Positions 17,404 to 24,711 of a DNA stretch of 59,556 bases are shown here, piece by piece; position 1 is the first letter of the stretch; every line of letters starts with the position of its first letter. Made by a program: the position numbers and the translations under genes. The notes beneath the pieces are model-generated. The model was not told where the DNA came from. It made no database searches and saw only the letters and a list, made by a program, of their open reading frames with translations. The stretch comes from an uncultured Clostridia bacterium (GTDB lineage Bacteria > Bacillota > Clostridia > Saccharofermentanales > DTU023), in the NCBI GenBank assembly GCA_937922005.1, contig CAKZWV010000042.1, positions 1 to 59,556 of the forward strand, given 5' to 3'.

Positions 17404-18306
17404 CTAGCACTTTTCTTTGATCAGTTCGACAATATTTTCCCCAATGCGGTCTTGGGCCTCCGAAGTGGAAGCACCGATATGGGGGCTAAAGCTAATGCTG
17501 TCGCAGGCCAAGAGAGCTTCGTTTTTCGTCGGCTCTTCCATGAAAACATCCAAGCCTGCACCTGCTACGACACCATCTTCGATGGCCTGTAGGAGGGCTG
17601 TCTCATCGATGGTGCCACCCCGGGCAGCGTCGACAATGTAGACTCCTTTCTTCAATTTCTTGAATTCCTCAGGGCCGATCACGGGCTTGCCGAGGAAGGG
17701 GGTATGGATTGAAATGAAATCAGCTCGGGCAAAAAGTTCATCCAATGAAACATACTCGCAAGGGAGATCCTTTTCCGCCTGTTCATTCCGATAAATATCT
17801 TCATAGATCACGGTCATCCCTAGGGCAATGCACTTTTGGGCTAGGCAGCGGCCAATCCGGCCCAGACCAATGATACCCAGAGTCTTGCCAGCAATTTCAG
17901 TTCCCTTGTACTCCTTTTTCAACCATTTACCGGCCGGAACAGAGCGTTGGGCCTTGTGCAAGTTTCGACACAGGCACATCATGTGAGCCAAAACCAACTC
18001 AGCAACGGCGTTGGAGCTGGCTTTGGGAGTATTTGTTACTTCAAGACCTTTTTCTTTCGCATAGTCAGCATCAATATTATCGATGCCAACCCCGGCCCGG
18101 ATAACGAGTTTGAGCTTACCAGCTAGGCCTGCATCAATTTCCGGGTGACGGATCTTAGTGGCGGAACGAACGACGACAACGTCGACTTCGCCGAGTCTTT
18201 TAAGGAGGTCCTCCCCCTCATAATGCTTGGTATCTACTTCATGTCCCAGGGCCTCCAGCTCCTTTTGAGCGGAAGCGGCAATGCCATCATTGGCCAAAAT
18301 AATCAT
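17404..18306 (-). CDS. serA: D-3-phosphoglycerate dehydrogenase
   Basis: Oxidises 3-phosphoglycerate to 3-phosphohydroxypyruvate with NAD, the first step of serine synthesis. The 300-residue short form has no C-terminal ACT domain, so serine feedback through that domain is not expected. Visible motifs: VVVRSATKIR, AGVGIDNID, NAVAELVLAHMM, the NAD-binding GIIGLGRIGRCLA, VDAARGGTIDETALL with the catalytic Arg, GAGLDVFMEEP (Glu) and SPHIGASTSEAQ (His). I start at the ATG at 18306 (MIILANDGIAASA), preceded by AAAGG; the longer reading frame has no ribosome site and runs into the upstream hairpin. A terminator-like hairpin (18327-18364) separates it from the aminotransferase. Confidence 0.93.
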   Translation of the reverse strand: MIILANDGIAASAQKELEALGHEVDTKHYEGEDLLKRLGEVDVVVVRSATKIRHPEIDAGLAGKLKLVIRAGVGIDNIDADYAKEKGLEVTNTPKASSNAVAELVLAHMMCLCRNLHKAQRSVPAGKWLKKEYKGTEIAGKTLGIIGLGRIGRCLAQKCIALGMTVIYEDIYRNEQAEKDLPCEYVSLDELFARADFISIHTPFLGKPVIGPEEFKKLKKGVYIVDAARGGTIDETALLQAIEDGVVAGAGLDVFMEEPTKNEALLACDSISFSPHIGASTSEAQDRIGENIVELIKEKC

Positions 18307-18326
18307 TAAATTGATTTCCTTTCTTG

Positions 18327-18364
18327 AAAAAAAGAAGAGGATCCACCTGGGTGTCACCTCTTCT
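18327..18364 (-). terminator. Terminator or attenuator between the aminotransferase and serA
   Basis: On the minus strand AGAAGAGG (18357-18364) pairs with CCTCTTCT (18333-18340); CACC and GGTG pair inside; a run of seven T follows. It lies within an apparent operon, 21 bases before the serA start, so partial termination or regulated read-through is possible. Confidence 0.75.
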
Positions 18365-18426
18365 GGTAAGACTACGGACGTAAACGGTCAGCTTATACTC
18401 ATCTCGTCCCAGTCAGGCGATCCGAG

Positions 18427-19494
18427 TTAGCCTACAATCTCATCTAGGTAGCCCAATAACGCTTGTAAATCTTCGGGCTGGCGATCGGCCATATGGGCGA
18501 TCCGGAAGGTCTTCCCCTTAAAGGGGCCGTAACCATTGGAAATCGTGCAGCCTTTTTCGGCGAGCTTGGCGTTAACCGCCTTGAAATCAAAGGACTCGTC
18601 ATTATTGATGCAGGTCACCGTGTTGGACTGGTAACCTTCCTTGGCAAAGAGGGAGAAATGCTCCTTGGCCCAAGCTCTGACGGTCTTCGCCATAGCTTCA
18701 TGACGGGCAAAGCGATTGTCTAAGCCCTCCACGTCCAAGATCTGTGACAGCTGATAATCTAAGGCAAAATAGTGGGACAGGGATGGGGTCGAGGGATATT
18801 GATAATCCTTCTTTACCCGCTCATAGAGTTTGACCAGGTCGAAATAGAAGCCCCGGTACTCCACGGTCTTGGCCCGCTCGATGGCCTTCTCGCTGATGGC
18901 AGCCACAGACAGTCCTGGAGGCAAGCCTAAGCACTTCTGAGAGGAACTAACGAGATAATCGATGCCCCAGGCATCTGCCTCGATCTTACTGCCCCCTAAA
19001 GAGGAAACACTATCGACAAGGTAGACGACATCGGGGTACTTCTTGACAACTTCACCAATTTCTTTACAAGGATTCATAATCCCCGTTGAGGTTTCATTAT
19101 GGGTCACCGTGATGGCGTCATATTTGCCCGTAGCCAAGGCCTTTTCCACCATTTCTGGGGTGGTCGGCTCACCTGGTTCAGACTTAAAGAGGTCGGCCTC
19201 CTTCGCATTGTTGATGGCCAGATCATACCACCGGTCCCCAAAAGCTCCTACAGAGAAAACGGCCAGGCGCTTGTTCGAAAGACATCTGGCGCCCGCTTCC
19301 ATCATGCCGGTGCCGGATGATGTAGAAAGAAGGATGGTATTTTGCGTATACATCAGCTTTTGAAGCTTTTCAGAAATCCGCTTCTGCAGCTCAGTTGCTT
19401 CTTTGGTCCTATGGCCGATCATGGGGGTGGCCATCTTTTGCAGGACCTCTTCTTTGACATCAACGGGTCCGGGAATAAATAATTTTAAATGCAT
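18427..19494 (-). CDS. Class V aminotransferase (phosphoserine/serine-pyruvate type)
   Basis: A 355-residue PLP aminotransferase of the class V group that includes alanine-glyoxylate and archaeal-type phosphoserine transaminases. Motifs: FIPGPVDVKEEV at the N-terminus, STSSGTGMMEAG, THNETSTGIMNP, VDSVSSLGG with the PLP-binding Asp, and SSSQKCLGLPPGL with the PLP lysine. It is followed by serA, so its partner reaction is most likely 3-phosphohydroxypyruvate plus glutamate to phosphoserine; serine-pyruvate activity cannot be excluded. The ATG follows AGGAGG. It heads the trio aminotransferase-serA-DUF1015. Confidence 0.87.
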   Translation of the reverse strand: MHLKLFIPGPVDVKEEVLQKMATPMIGHRTKEATELQKRISEKLQKLMYTQNTILLSTSSGTGMMEAGARCLSNKRLAVFSVGAFGDRWYDLAINNAKEADLFKSEPGEPTTPEMVEKALATGKYDAITVTHNETSTGIMNPCKEIGEVVKKYPDVVYLVDSVSSLGGSKIEADAWGIDYLVSSSQKCLGLPPGLSVAAISEKAIERAKTVEYRGFYFDLVKLYERVKKDYQYPSTPSLSHYFALDYQLSQILDVEGLDNRFARHEAMAKTVRAWAKEHFSLFAKEGYQSNTVTCINNDESFDFKAVNAKLAEKGCTISNGYGPFKGKTFRIAHMADRQPEDLQALLGYLDEIVG

Positions 19495-19568
19495 GAATTC
19501 CTCCTACAAGATTCCTTGTTCTTGGGTGCTTATAACATAGGTCAGTTCCCCTACCAGAGATAGGGGAC

Positions 19569-19608
19569 CCAGTACCCCTAGGATAACAAATATTCCATAG
19601 CCTTTCAA
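19569..19608 (-). promoter_or_regulatory. Possible promoter for the serine-pathway trio
   Basis: Minus strand TTGAAA followed after 17 bp by TATCCT, the spacer containing a full GGAATATTTG motif copy. Downstream a short hairpin (CCCCTA/TAGGGG) lies in the predicted leader. The -10 is weak, so this is tentative. Confidence 0.3.
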
Positions 19609-19665
19609 GGTTCCAGGGCCCCGGCTATACCTAGAAAGGCCCTTGTCAATACCATTTACGGGGTT

Positions 19666-20199
19666 CTATAAATGGGGGTTTACTGAATCTCTTCTTTGTT
19701 CGAGGACGACGGCCACATCATCGAAAGCCATGCCTTGGTCCGCTAAAAGGACAGCAAAGTGATAGATGATATCCGCTGCCTCCTGGGCAACCTGGGCCTT
19801 ATCACCTGCCATGCTGGCTAAAATCAACTCAATGCTCTCTTCCCCAAACTTTTTAATGATCTTTTCTCGTCCTTTATCCAACAAATAGTTGGTGTAGGAG
19901 CCTTCCAAGGGATTCTTCTTCCGGTCGACAATAACCTTATAGATACGCTGCATGACCTTTCCAAGACGCTTGCTGTTGCCAGGGATGTGCTCAGCTTCCT
20001 CATTCCGGATGATTTGCGCCCGACGCTCTTTTAAAAATTCATAGATTTCTTCATCTGTAAGACCTTCAAGATCCACTCGAGCCGCTGTCAAAGCATCGTT
20101 CACCCGATTAGCTCCTGGATTCGTCGGCCCTTCTTGGCCTGGGCTGGGTTGATCGGAGGATAGGGCCTCGCCCATCAAATTCATCTTATCTTCATTCAT
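19666..20199 (-). CDS. hisE: Phosphoribosyl-ATP pyrophosphatase with N-terminal extension
   Basis: Hydrolyses phosphoribosyl-ATP to phosphoribosyl-AMP in histidine synthesis. Residues about 80-177 match HisE: LYKVI-type IYKVIVDRKKNP, GSYTNYLLDKG, IIKKFGEESIELILAS and EAADIIYHFAVLLAD carry the metal-binding Glu/Asp residues of the all-alpha NTP pyrophosphatase fold. Normal HisE is about 100 residues; here a charged, probably helical or disordered extension of about 75 residues precedes it. No other histidine gene is in the window, so it stands alone behind alr, 114 bases downstream. A related MazG-like house-cleaning role is possible, but the sequence looks like HisE. Confidence 0.85.
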   Translation of the reverse strand: MNEDKMNLMGEALSSDQPSPGQEGPTNPGANRVNDALTAARVDLEGLTDEEIYEFLKERRAQIIRNEEAEHIPGNSKRLGKVMQRIYKVIVDRKKNPLEGSYTNYLLDKGREKIIKKFGEESIELILASMAGDKAQVAQEAADIIYHFAVLLADQGMAFDDVAVVLEQRRDSVNPHL

Positions 20200-20221
20200 T
20201 GGGATACTGTCCTTTCTTCTC

Positions 20222-20338
20222 GGCTACAAGCCAATTAGTCCACATAATCTTAGGGACCAGGGTCCGTTATAAGTAGGCACATAGTAACGGCCTACAAACG
20301 GCCTACAAGCGTCCTAGTCCACATAAATCTTAGGGACC
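20222..20338. repeat. Direct repeat: partial duplication of the alr 3' end
   Basis: The last bases of alr (20315-20338, TAGTCCACATAAATCTTAGGGACC, read on plus) recur at 20236-20258 with one base deleted. Similarity extends to the left (GCCTACAAG versus GGCTACAAG at 20301 and 20222), giving about 37 bp repeated at a distance of 79 bp. Between them lie 11-bp repeats built on CGGCCTACAAA. Confidence 0.85.
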
Positions 20339-21474
20339 CGCTTATTCAGATCACAAAACAACTCATAGGAAATGGTCTCGGCACAGGTCGCCTGATCATC
20401 CGCCGAGATATAATTCTCCCCTTCGCCTCCAAAAATACAGACGACGTCATCAAGTTTGGCTTCGGGGATATCGGTAACATCGATCATCGTCCGATCCATG
20501 CAGACCCGGCCGACAATGGGGGCCTTTTTCCCATATAACTTGACATAGCCCCGGTTCGAGAGTGAACGCAAAAGCCCATCGGCGTATCCTACCTCAATGA
20601 CGGCGATCCTACTGGGCTGATTCGTTGTAAAGGTACACCCGTAACCCACATGCTCCCCCTCCCCAAGCGAACGTATCAGAGAAATCCGGGCATAAAAATT
20701 CATGACCGGGCGCAGGTCCCAGCGATGAGCCTTGTCGTAATGGTCGGTATAGCCATAGATCACAATGCCAATCCGGGCCATATCAAGGCACATCTCCGGA
20801 TGGGTCAAAGCTGCAATGCTATTGGCACAATGATGGTATAAAAAGCGGACCCCCCTTTGTTCAAGGCGGTCGATGATCTGCTGAAAACGTTCAAATTGCA
20901 GCTGCAAATATTCCTGGTCCGAATCAGCGCTGGCAAAGTGGGTAAAGATTCCCTCGATAGCTAAACCAGGAAGCTTAGACAACTTTTCTATATCATCAAG
21001 ACTATTTTCCATGTCCTCATCACGGGCAGAAAAGCCTAGTCTTGCCATCCCCGTATCAATTTTGACATGAACGGAGAGCTTTTTAGGACTATGAATCTTC
21101 TCAATGATCCGACTGAAAGCCTCTGCCTCTTCGTAGGTTGAGACGGTTTGGGTGATGTTGTTGGTTAAGAGACTTTCAATCTCTTCCCAAGGGGTCCGGC
21201 TCAGGATCAGGATAGGCTGGCGGATTCCAGAGATCCTAAGGTTCTCCGCCTCCTTGAGGCTGGCAACCGCAAAGTAGCTCGCCCCTCCCCAGGCTGCCTC
21301 CGCCGCCACAAAGCTGGCACCGTGGCCGTAGGCATCGGCTTTGACGACAGCCAGCATCTGTGTTCCTGCTGGTAAATGTTCACGAACCACCCGCAAGTTA
21401 TGCCGCAGGTTGGACCGACTAATTTCCACCCAGGTCCGAGTTTTCAGGTGGTTGTATAAGGCAATATCTTCCAT
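20314..21474 (-). CDS. alr: Alanine racemase
   Basis: Interconverts L- and D-alanine for peptidoglycan. The 386-residue fold-type III PLP enzyme has the PLP lysine in AVVKADAYGHG, the GMARLGF segment, HFASAD, HHCANSIAAL, ARIGIVIYGY, YGCTF with the catalytic Tyr region, and VGRVCMDRTMIDVTD of the C-terminal beta domain. It starts 12 bases after the ornithine-type racemase gene with a poor ribosome site, which suggests translational coupling. Both may be expressed at the end of the V-ATPase transcript. Confidence 0.96.
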   Translation of the reverse strand: MEDIALYNHLKTRTWVEISRSNLRHNLRVVREHLPAGTQMLAVVKADAYGHGASFVAAEAAWGGASYFAVASLKEAENLRISGIRQPILILSRTPWEEIESLLTNNITQTVSTYEEAEAFSRIIEKIHSPKKLSVHVKIDTGMARLGFSARDEDMENSLDDIEKLSKLPGLAIEGIFTHFASADSDQEYLQLQFERFQQIIDRLEQRGVRFLYHHCANSIAALTHPEMCLDMARIGIVIYGYTDHYDKAHRWDLRPVMNFYARISLIRSLGEGEHVGYGCTFTTNQPSRIAVIEVGYADGLLRSLSNRGYVKLYGKKAPIVGRVCMDRTMIDVTDIPEAKLDDVVCIFGGEGENYISADDQATCAETISYELFCDLNKRVPKIYVD

Positions 21475-21486
21475 GATAAACGATTT

Positions 21487-22557
21487 CTAATTTTTAACTA
21501 AAACCTTCTCCACATAGGGCGATGTGAAGGCTGCTGTTAAAGCGACATAATTGAGGGAAAAATCTAAATGAGTGCCAATGGCTAGGGGGCTCGCCTGAAC
21601 GGCTGTGGTATTAAAGATTGTGTGGTCGGCAGAATTTCCAAGATAGCGGACCCTAGGATCCAGGGGGGTTAGCCCAGATAGGATAAGATCTTGGCCTCCC
21701 GCAGCCACTATGGTCCGAATAATCCGCCCTTCATCATCAAAGTGTTGGACTTCTCCAGCAGCATTGACACCAACTTTTCCCGTTGGCAAGGAATTCTTTT
21801 CTTTACTCTCAATGATTTCAGCCCGTAGAGTAAAAACATCTTGGAAAAGATCGAGGACCCGGGCTCCGTAGGAGGTCTCCCGACCCAAGAGGTAAGATTC
21901 GCCTAGGCGCAGTTCATCGCATTCCGGCGGAAGAACCCCTTCAAAGAGGAGGGGCAAATTGCCAGAGTTTCCTGCCGACATCATATCGTGCTTTTGCTGG
22001 AAGGTATCTTCTGCCCAACGGCGGAGTTTGGCCATCTCCTCCATCTTAGCTGCATCTGGGATGACGCCCCCATAGCAGAGGTAATTGGCCCCCAGGCCTC
22101 CAAGATGCAAGCCCTCAATCTTCAAAGCTTCCTCTAGGAAGGCACCCAGATCCTTGGGCTCTACCCCCTCTCGAAGGTCACCCATCTCTAGCATCACAAT
22201 AAAGGTGTGGACCTTCCCCAGATTTCTGGCCGCTGCACCCAGGGCCCGGAGGGTCGCCAATTCTGAGTTAAGGCTAATATCGGTATAGCGTACCACATCC
22301 TCGGCTTCGGAGATTTGGGGAATCCGGGTCAAGAGGACAGATTTTGCGTAGCGTCGCAAGGTCTTGAGGTTCAGGATCCGGGAATCCGCCATCTTGTCGA
22401 TGCCCTCTTCCTTCATAATCTTGACGAGTGGTTCATAGGCACAGAGACACTTGGTAACAAAGTGCACTTGAACACCCTTACTATGACAATATTCATTGAG
22501 GGTTCGCACATTATAGCGAAACTTCTTTTCATCAATACGTAACTGAGGATACGACAA
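21487..22557 (-). CDS. orr: Alanine/ornithine racemase family PLP enzyme
   Basis: A 356-residue fold-type III PLP enzyme of the ornithine racemase (Orr) group, distinct from Alr. The PLP lysine lies in VHFVTKCLCAYEP; other parts are KMADSRILNLKTL, IVMLEMGDLREGV, GLGANYLCYGG, MMSAGNSGNLPLL and RLGESYLLGRE. Start is TTG at 22557, seven bases after AAAGGAG. It begins 47 bases after atpD and ends 12 bases before alr, so it links the V-ATPase operon with cell-wall amino-acid racemisation. D-ornithine supply for peptidoglycan or for ornithine fermentation are both possible; substrate is not provable from sequence. Confidence 0.85.
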   Translation of the reverse strand: MSYPQLRIDEKKFRYNVRTLNEYCHSKGVQVHFVTKCLCAYEPLVKIMKEEGIDKMADSRILNLKTLRRYAKSVLLTRIPQISEAEDVVRYTDISLNSELATLRALGAAARNLGKVHTFIVMLEMGDLREGVEPKDLGAFLEEALKIEGLHLGGLGANYLCYGGVIPDAAKMEEMAKLRRWAEDTFQQKHDMMSAGNSGNLPLLFEGVLPPECDELRLGESYLLGRETSYGARVLDLFQDVFTLRAEIIESKEKNSLPTGKVGVNAAGEVQHFDDEGRIIRTIVAAGGQDLILSGLTPLDPRVRYLGNSADHTIFNTTAVQASPLAIGTHLDFSLNYVALTAAFTSPYVEKVLVKN

Positions 22558-22604
22558 TGCTTATCTCCTTTATGCTCATGCTTAATTTAGTTGAACGTGG
22601 ACAG

Positions 22605-23318
22605 CTAGGGAGCATCCGTGCCCGTTGCTGCTGCAGCACGGGCTGAGTTAGCCGCCGCCTCTCCCCGTTCTTGGGTTAGGATCAAGTCTTTCACCTTCAT
22701 CAGTCGGGTGGTATTGCTCCGCTCGTTTTCATCCATCTTCATAGTGATGGTGCGAATCGTAGATTCTAAATCCGGAATCATCCGATATTCCAAGGAATTA
22801 ACCCGTCGTCTGGTCTTGCTGATTTCAGCCCCCAAAAGTTGGGTCTTCTTCTCCAGGGAAGCCAGGGCAATAATATAGGGAATGGCCGCCCGGACGGCCA
22901 AGAGGGCCTGATCAAGTTCCGGGGCCACAGAATAGTAACTATAAGGCAGGGGCCACTTCCCATAGCTCACTTGGTCCGTCTCCTCATAGCCGACCACTTC
23001 GATTTCAGGTACGGCAAGGCCCATCATATAAGAATGGCTGACTAAAATATCAAGTTGGTTGGTCGAAGACATCAGAGCCGTATCTAACTCTTCCGGAGTC
23101 ATTTCAACCGAAGTGAAAAGGAGCTCACTCCCGGCAGCCGTCAAAAGTTCTTCGGTCTTTTGTCGAAGAACGGCATTTTCTTGGATGAGGTTGAGATACT
23201 GACGCATCATCTCATCTCGCTTGTCTTTCAGCAACTTATGCCCTCGACGAGCTACCTGAAGCCTCTTTTTGAGGCGCATGAGTTCCATGCGATTGGGATT
23301 GACCTTTTGACCTGGCAT
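22605..23318 (-). CDS. atpD: V-type ATP synthase subunit D
   Basis: The central rotor shaft of the V1 part, linking ATP turnover to rotation. The 237-residue protein is mostly long helices: MELMRLKKRLQVARRGHKLLKDKRDEM at the N-terminus is the family signature, and SKTRRRVNSLEYRMIPDLE with the following helix forms the C-terminal arm of the coiled coil. The last 15 residues are Ala/Gly/Thr-rich. It is the last V-ATPase gene of the operon, 13 bases after atpB. Confidence 0.95.
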   Translation of the reverse strand: MPGQKVNPNRMELMRLKKRLQVARRGHKLLKDKRDEMMRQYLNLIQENAVLRQKTEELLTAAGSELLFTSVEMTPEELDTALMSSTNQLDILVSHSYMMGLAVPEIEVVGYEETDQVSYGKWPLPYSYYSVAPELDQALLAVRAAIPYIIALASLEKKTQLLGAEISKTRRRVNSLEYRMIPDLESTIRTITMKMDENERSNTTRLMKVKDLILTQERGEAAANSARAAAATGTDAP

Positions 23319-23331
23319 AGTGCCTTCCTTC

Positions 23332-24702
23332 CTAGCCTTGGTAGTATTTGTCGATAAAGCGTTGCTGGATCCGCTTCAACTCTCTTTGTGGGAGAATGGA
23401 GAGCAGTTCCCAGCCAATATCAAGGGTACGCTCAATGGACCGGTCCTCATCGTAGGCCTGGCTGACATAGCGCTTTTCAAATTCGGCTGCAAACTTAGCG
23501 TAAATCTTATCGGTCTCCGACAAGGCCTCAGAGCCTAAGACAATTTCCAGCTCCCTGGCATCCTTACCCCTAGAATAGGCGGCAAAAATCTGGTTGAGAG
23601 TATTGGCATGGTCTGCCCGGGTTTTCCCCTCGCCAATCCCCTTATCTTTCAAACGTGACAAGGAAGGCAAAACGTCAATTGGCGGCTCAACCCCCTTGCG
23701 GTAAAGATCACGGCTGAGGATGATTTGTCCCTCCGTAATGTAACCTGTTAAGTCAGGGATCGGGTGGGTTTTATCGTCATCTGGCATGGTCAAAATCGGG
23801 ACCATGGTAATCGAACCGGTCTTGCCCTTTTGCCGCCCCGCCCGCTCATAGAGAGAAGCTAAGTCCGTATAAAGGTAGCCGGGATAGCCCCGACGGCCTG
23901 GAACTTCTTTTCTTGCGGCAGAGACCTCACGAAGGGCCTCAGCGTAGTAAGTGATATCGGTCAAGATGACCAAAACGTGCATATTGAGGTCAAAAGCCAA
24001 ATATTCCGCCGTGGTCAAAGCCATCCGAGGGGTAGTAATACGCTCAATGGCCGGATCATCAGCCAGGTTCATAAAGACCACGGAGCGGGCAATAGCCCCC
24101 GTTTCCTTAAAGTTCTCGATGAAAAAGTCCGCCTCTTCAAAGGTGATGCCCATGGCCCCAAAGACCACGGCAAATTTTTCAGACTGATCCAAAACCTTGG
24201 CTTGGTTGGCGATTTGGGCAGCGAGGCGGTTATGGGGCAGACCTGCACCAGAAAAGATCGGCAATTTCTGCCCCCGGACCAGGGTGTTCAGCCCGTCAAT
24301 GGAGGAGACCCCAGTTTGGATAAACTCGTTGGGATAGTCCCGGGCAGCGGGATTCATAGGTAAGCCATTGATATCCCGCATGACTTCCGGGATGACATCG
24401 GCCCCCCCATCGATAGGGGTGCCCATCCCGTCAAAGGTCCGGCCAAGGATATCCGGAGACAAGCCTACTTGCAGGCCCCGGCCTAAAAAGCGAACGGCCG
24501 AACTGCTGACATTGATCCCCATGGCATTCTCAAAGAGCTGGACCAAGGCATTGGTCCCATTGACTTCGAGGACCTTGCAGCGACGAATTTCGCCATTGGC
24601 CAACTCAATTTCCCCAAGTTCATCGTATTTGACATCCGTCACATCTTCGACCAGCATCAAAGGGCCGGCCACTTCTTGAATGGTTCTATATTCTCTTGCC
24701 AT
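23332..24702 (-). CDS. atpB: V-type ATP synthase subunit B
   Basis: Non-catalytic nucleotide-binding subunit of V1. The 456-residue sequence begins EYRTIQEVAGPLMLVEDV (beta barrel), has FSGAGLPHNRLAAQIANQA where the catalytic subunit has a P-loop, AVVFGAMGITFEEADFF, and LVILTDITYYAEALREVSAA. The C-terminal region with IYAKFAAEFEKRYV is typical. Nine bases separate it from atpA. A dispersed motif copy lies within the gene at 23998-24007. Confidence 0.97.
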   Translation of the reverse strand: MAREYRTIQEVAGPLMLVEDVTDVKYDELGEIELANGEIRRCKVLEVNGTNALVQLFENAMGINVSSSAVRFLGRGLQVGLSPDILGRTFDGMGTPIDGGADVIPEVMRDINGLPMNPAARDYPNEFIQTGVSSIDGLNTLVRGQKLPIFSGAGLPHNRLAAQIANQAKVLDQSEKFAVVFGAMGITFEEADFFIENFKETGAIARSVVFMNLADDPAIERITTPRMALTTAEYLAFDLNMHVLVILTDITYYAEALREVSAARKEVPGRRGYPGYLYTDLASLYERAGRQKGKTGSITMVPILTMPDDDKTHPIPDLTGYITEGQIILSRDLYRKGVEPPIDVLPSLSRLKDKGIGEGKTRADHANTLNQIFAAYSRGKDARELEIVLGSEALSETDKIYAKFAAEFEKRYVSQAYDEDRSIERTLDIGWELLSILPQRELKRIQQRFIDKYYQG

Positions 24703-24711
24703 GTTGGTCTC

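Noticed and set aside
19500..19660. T-box or other riboswitch before the serine-pathway aminotransferase
   Set aside because: No T-box GGTGGNACCGCG-type sequence and no known riboswitch core is visible; only a short hairpin is present.
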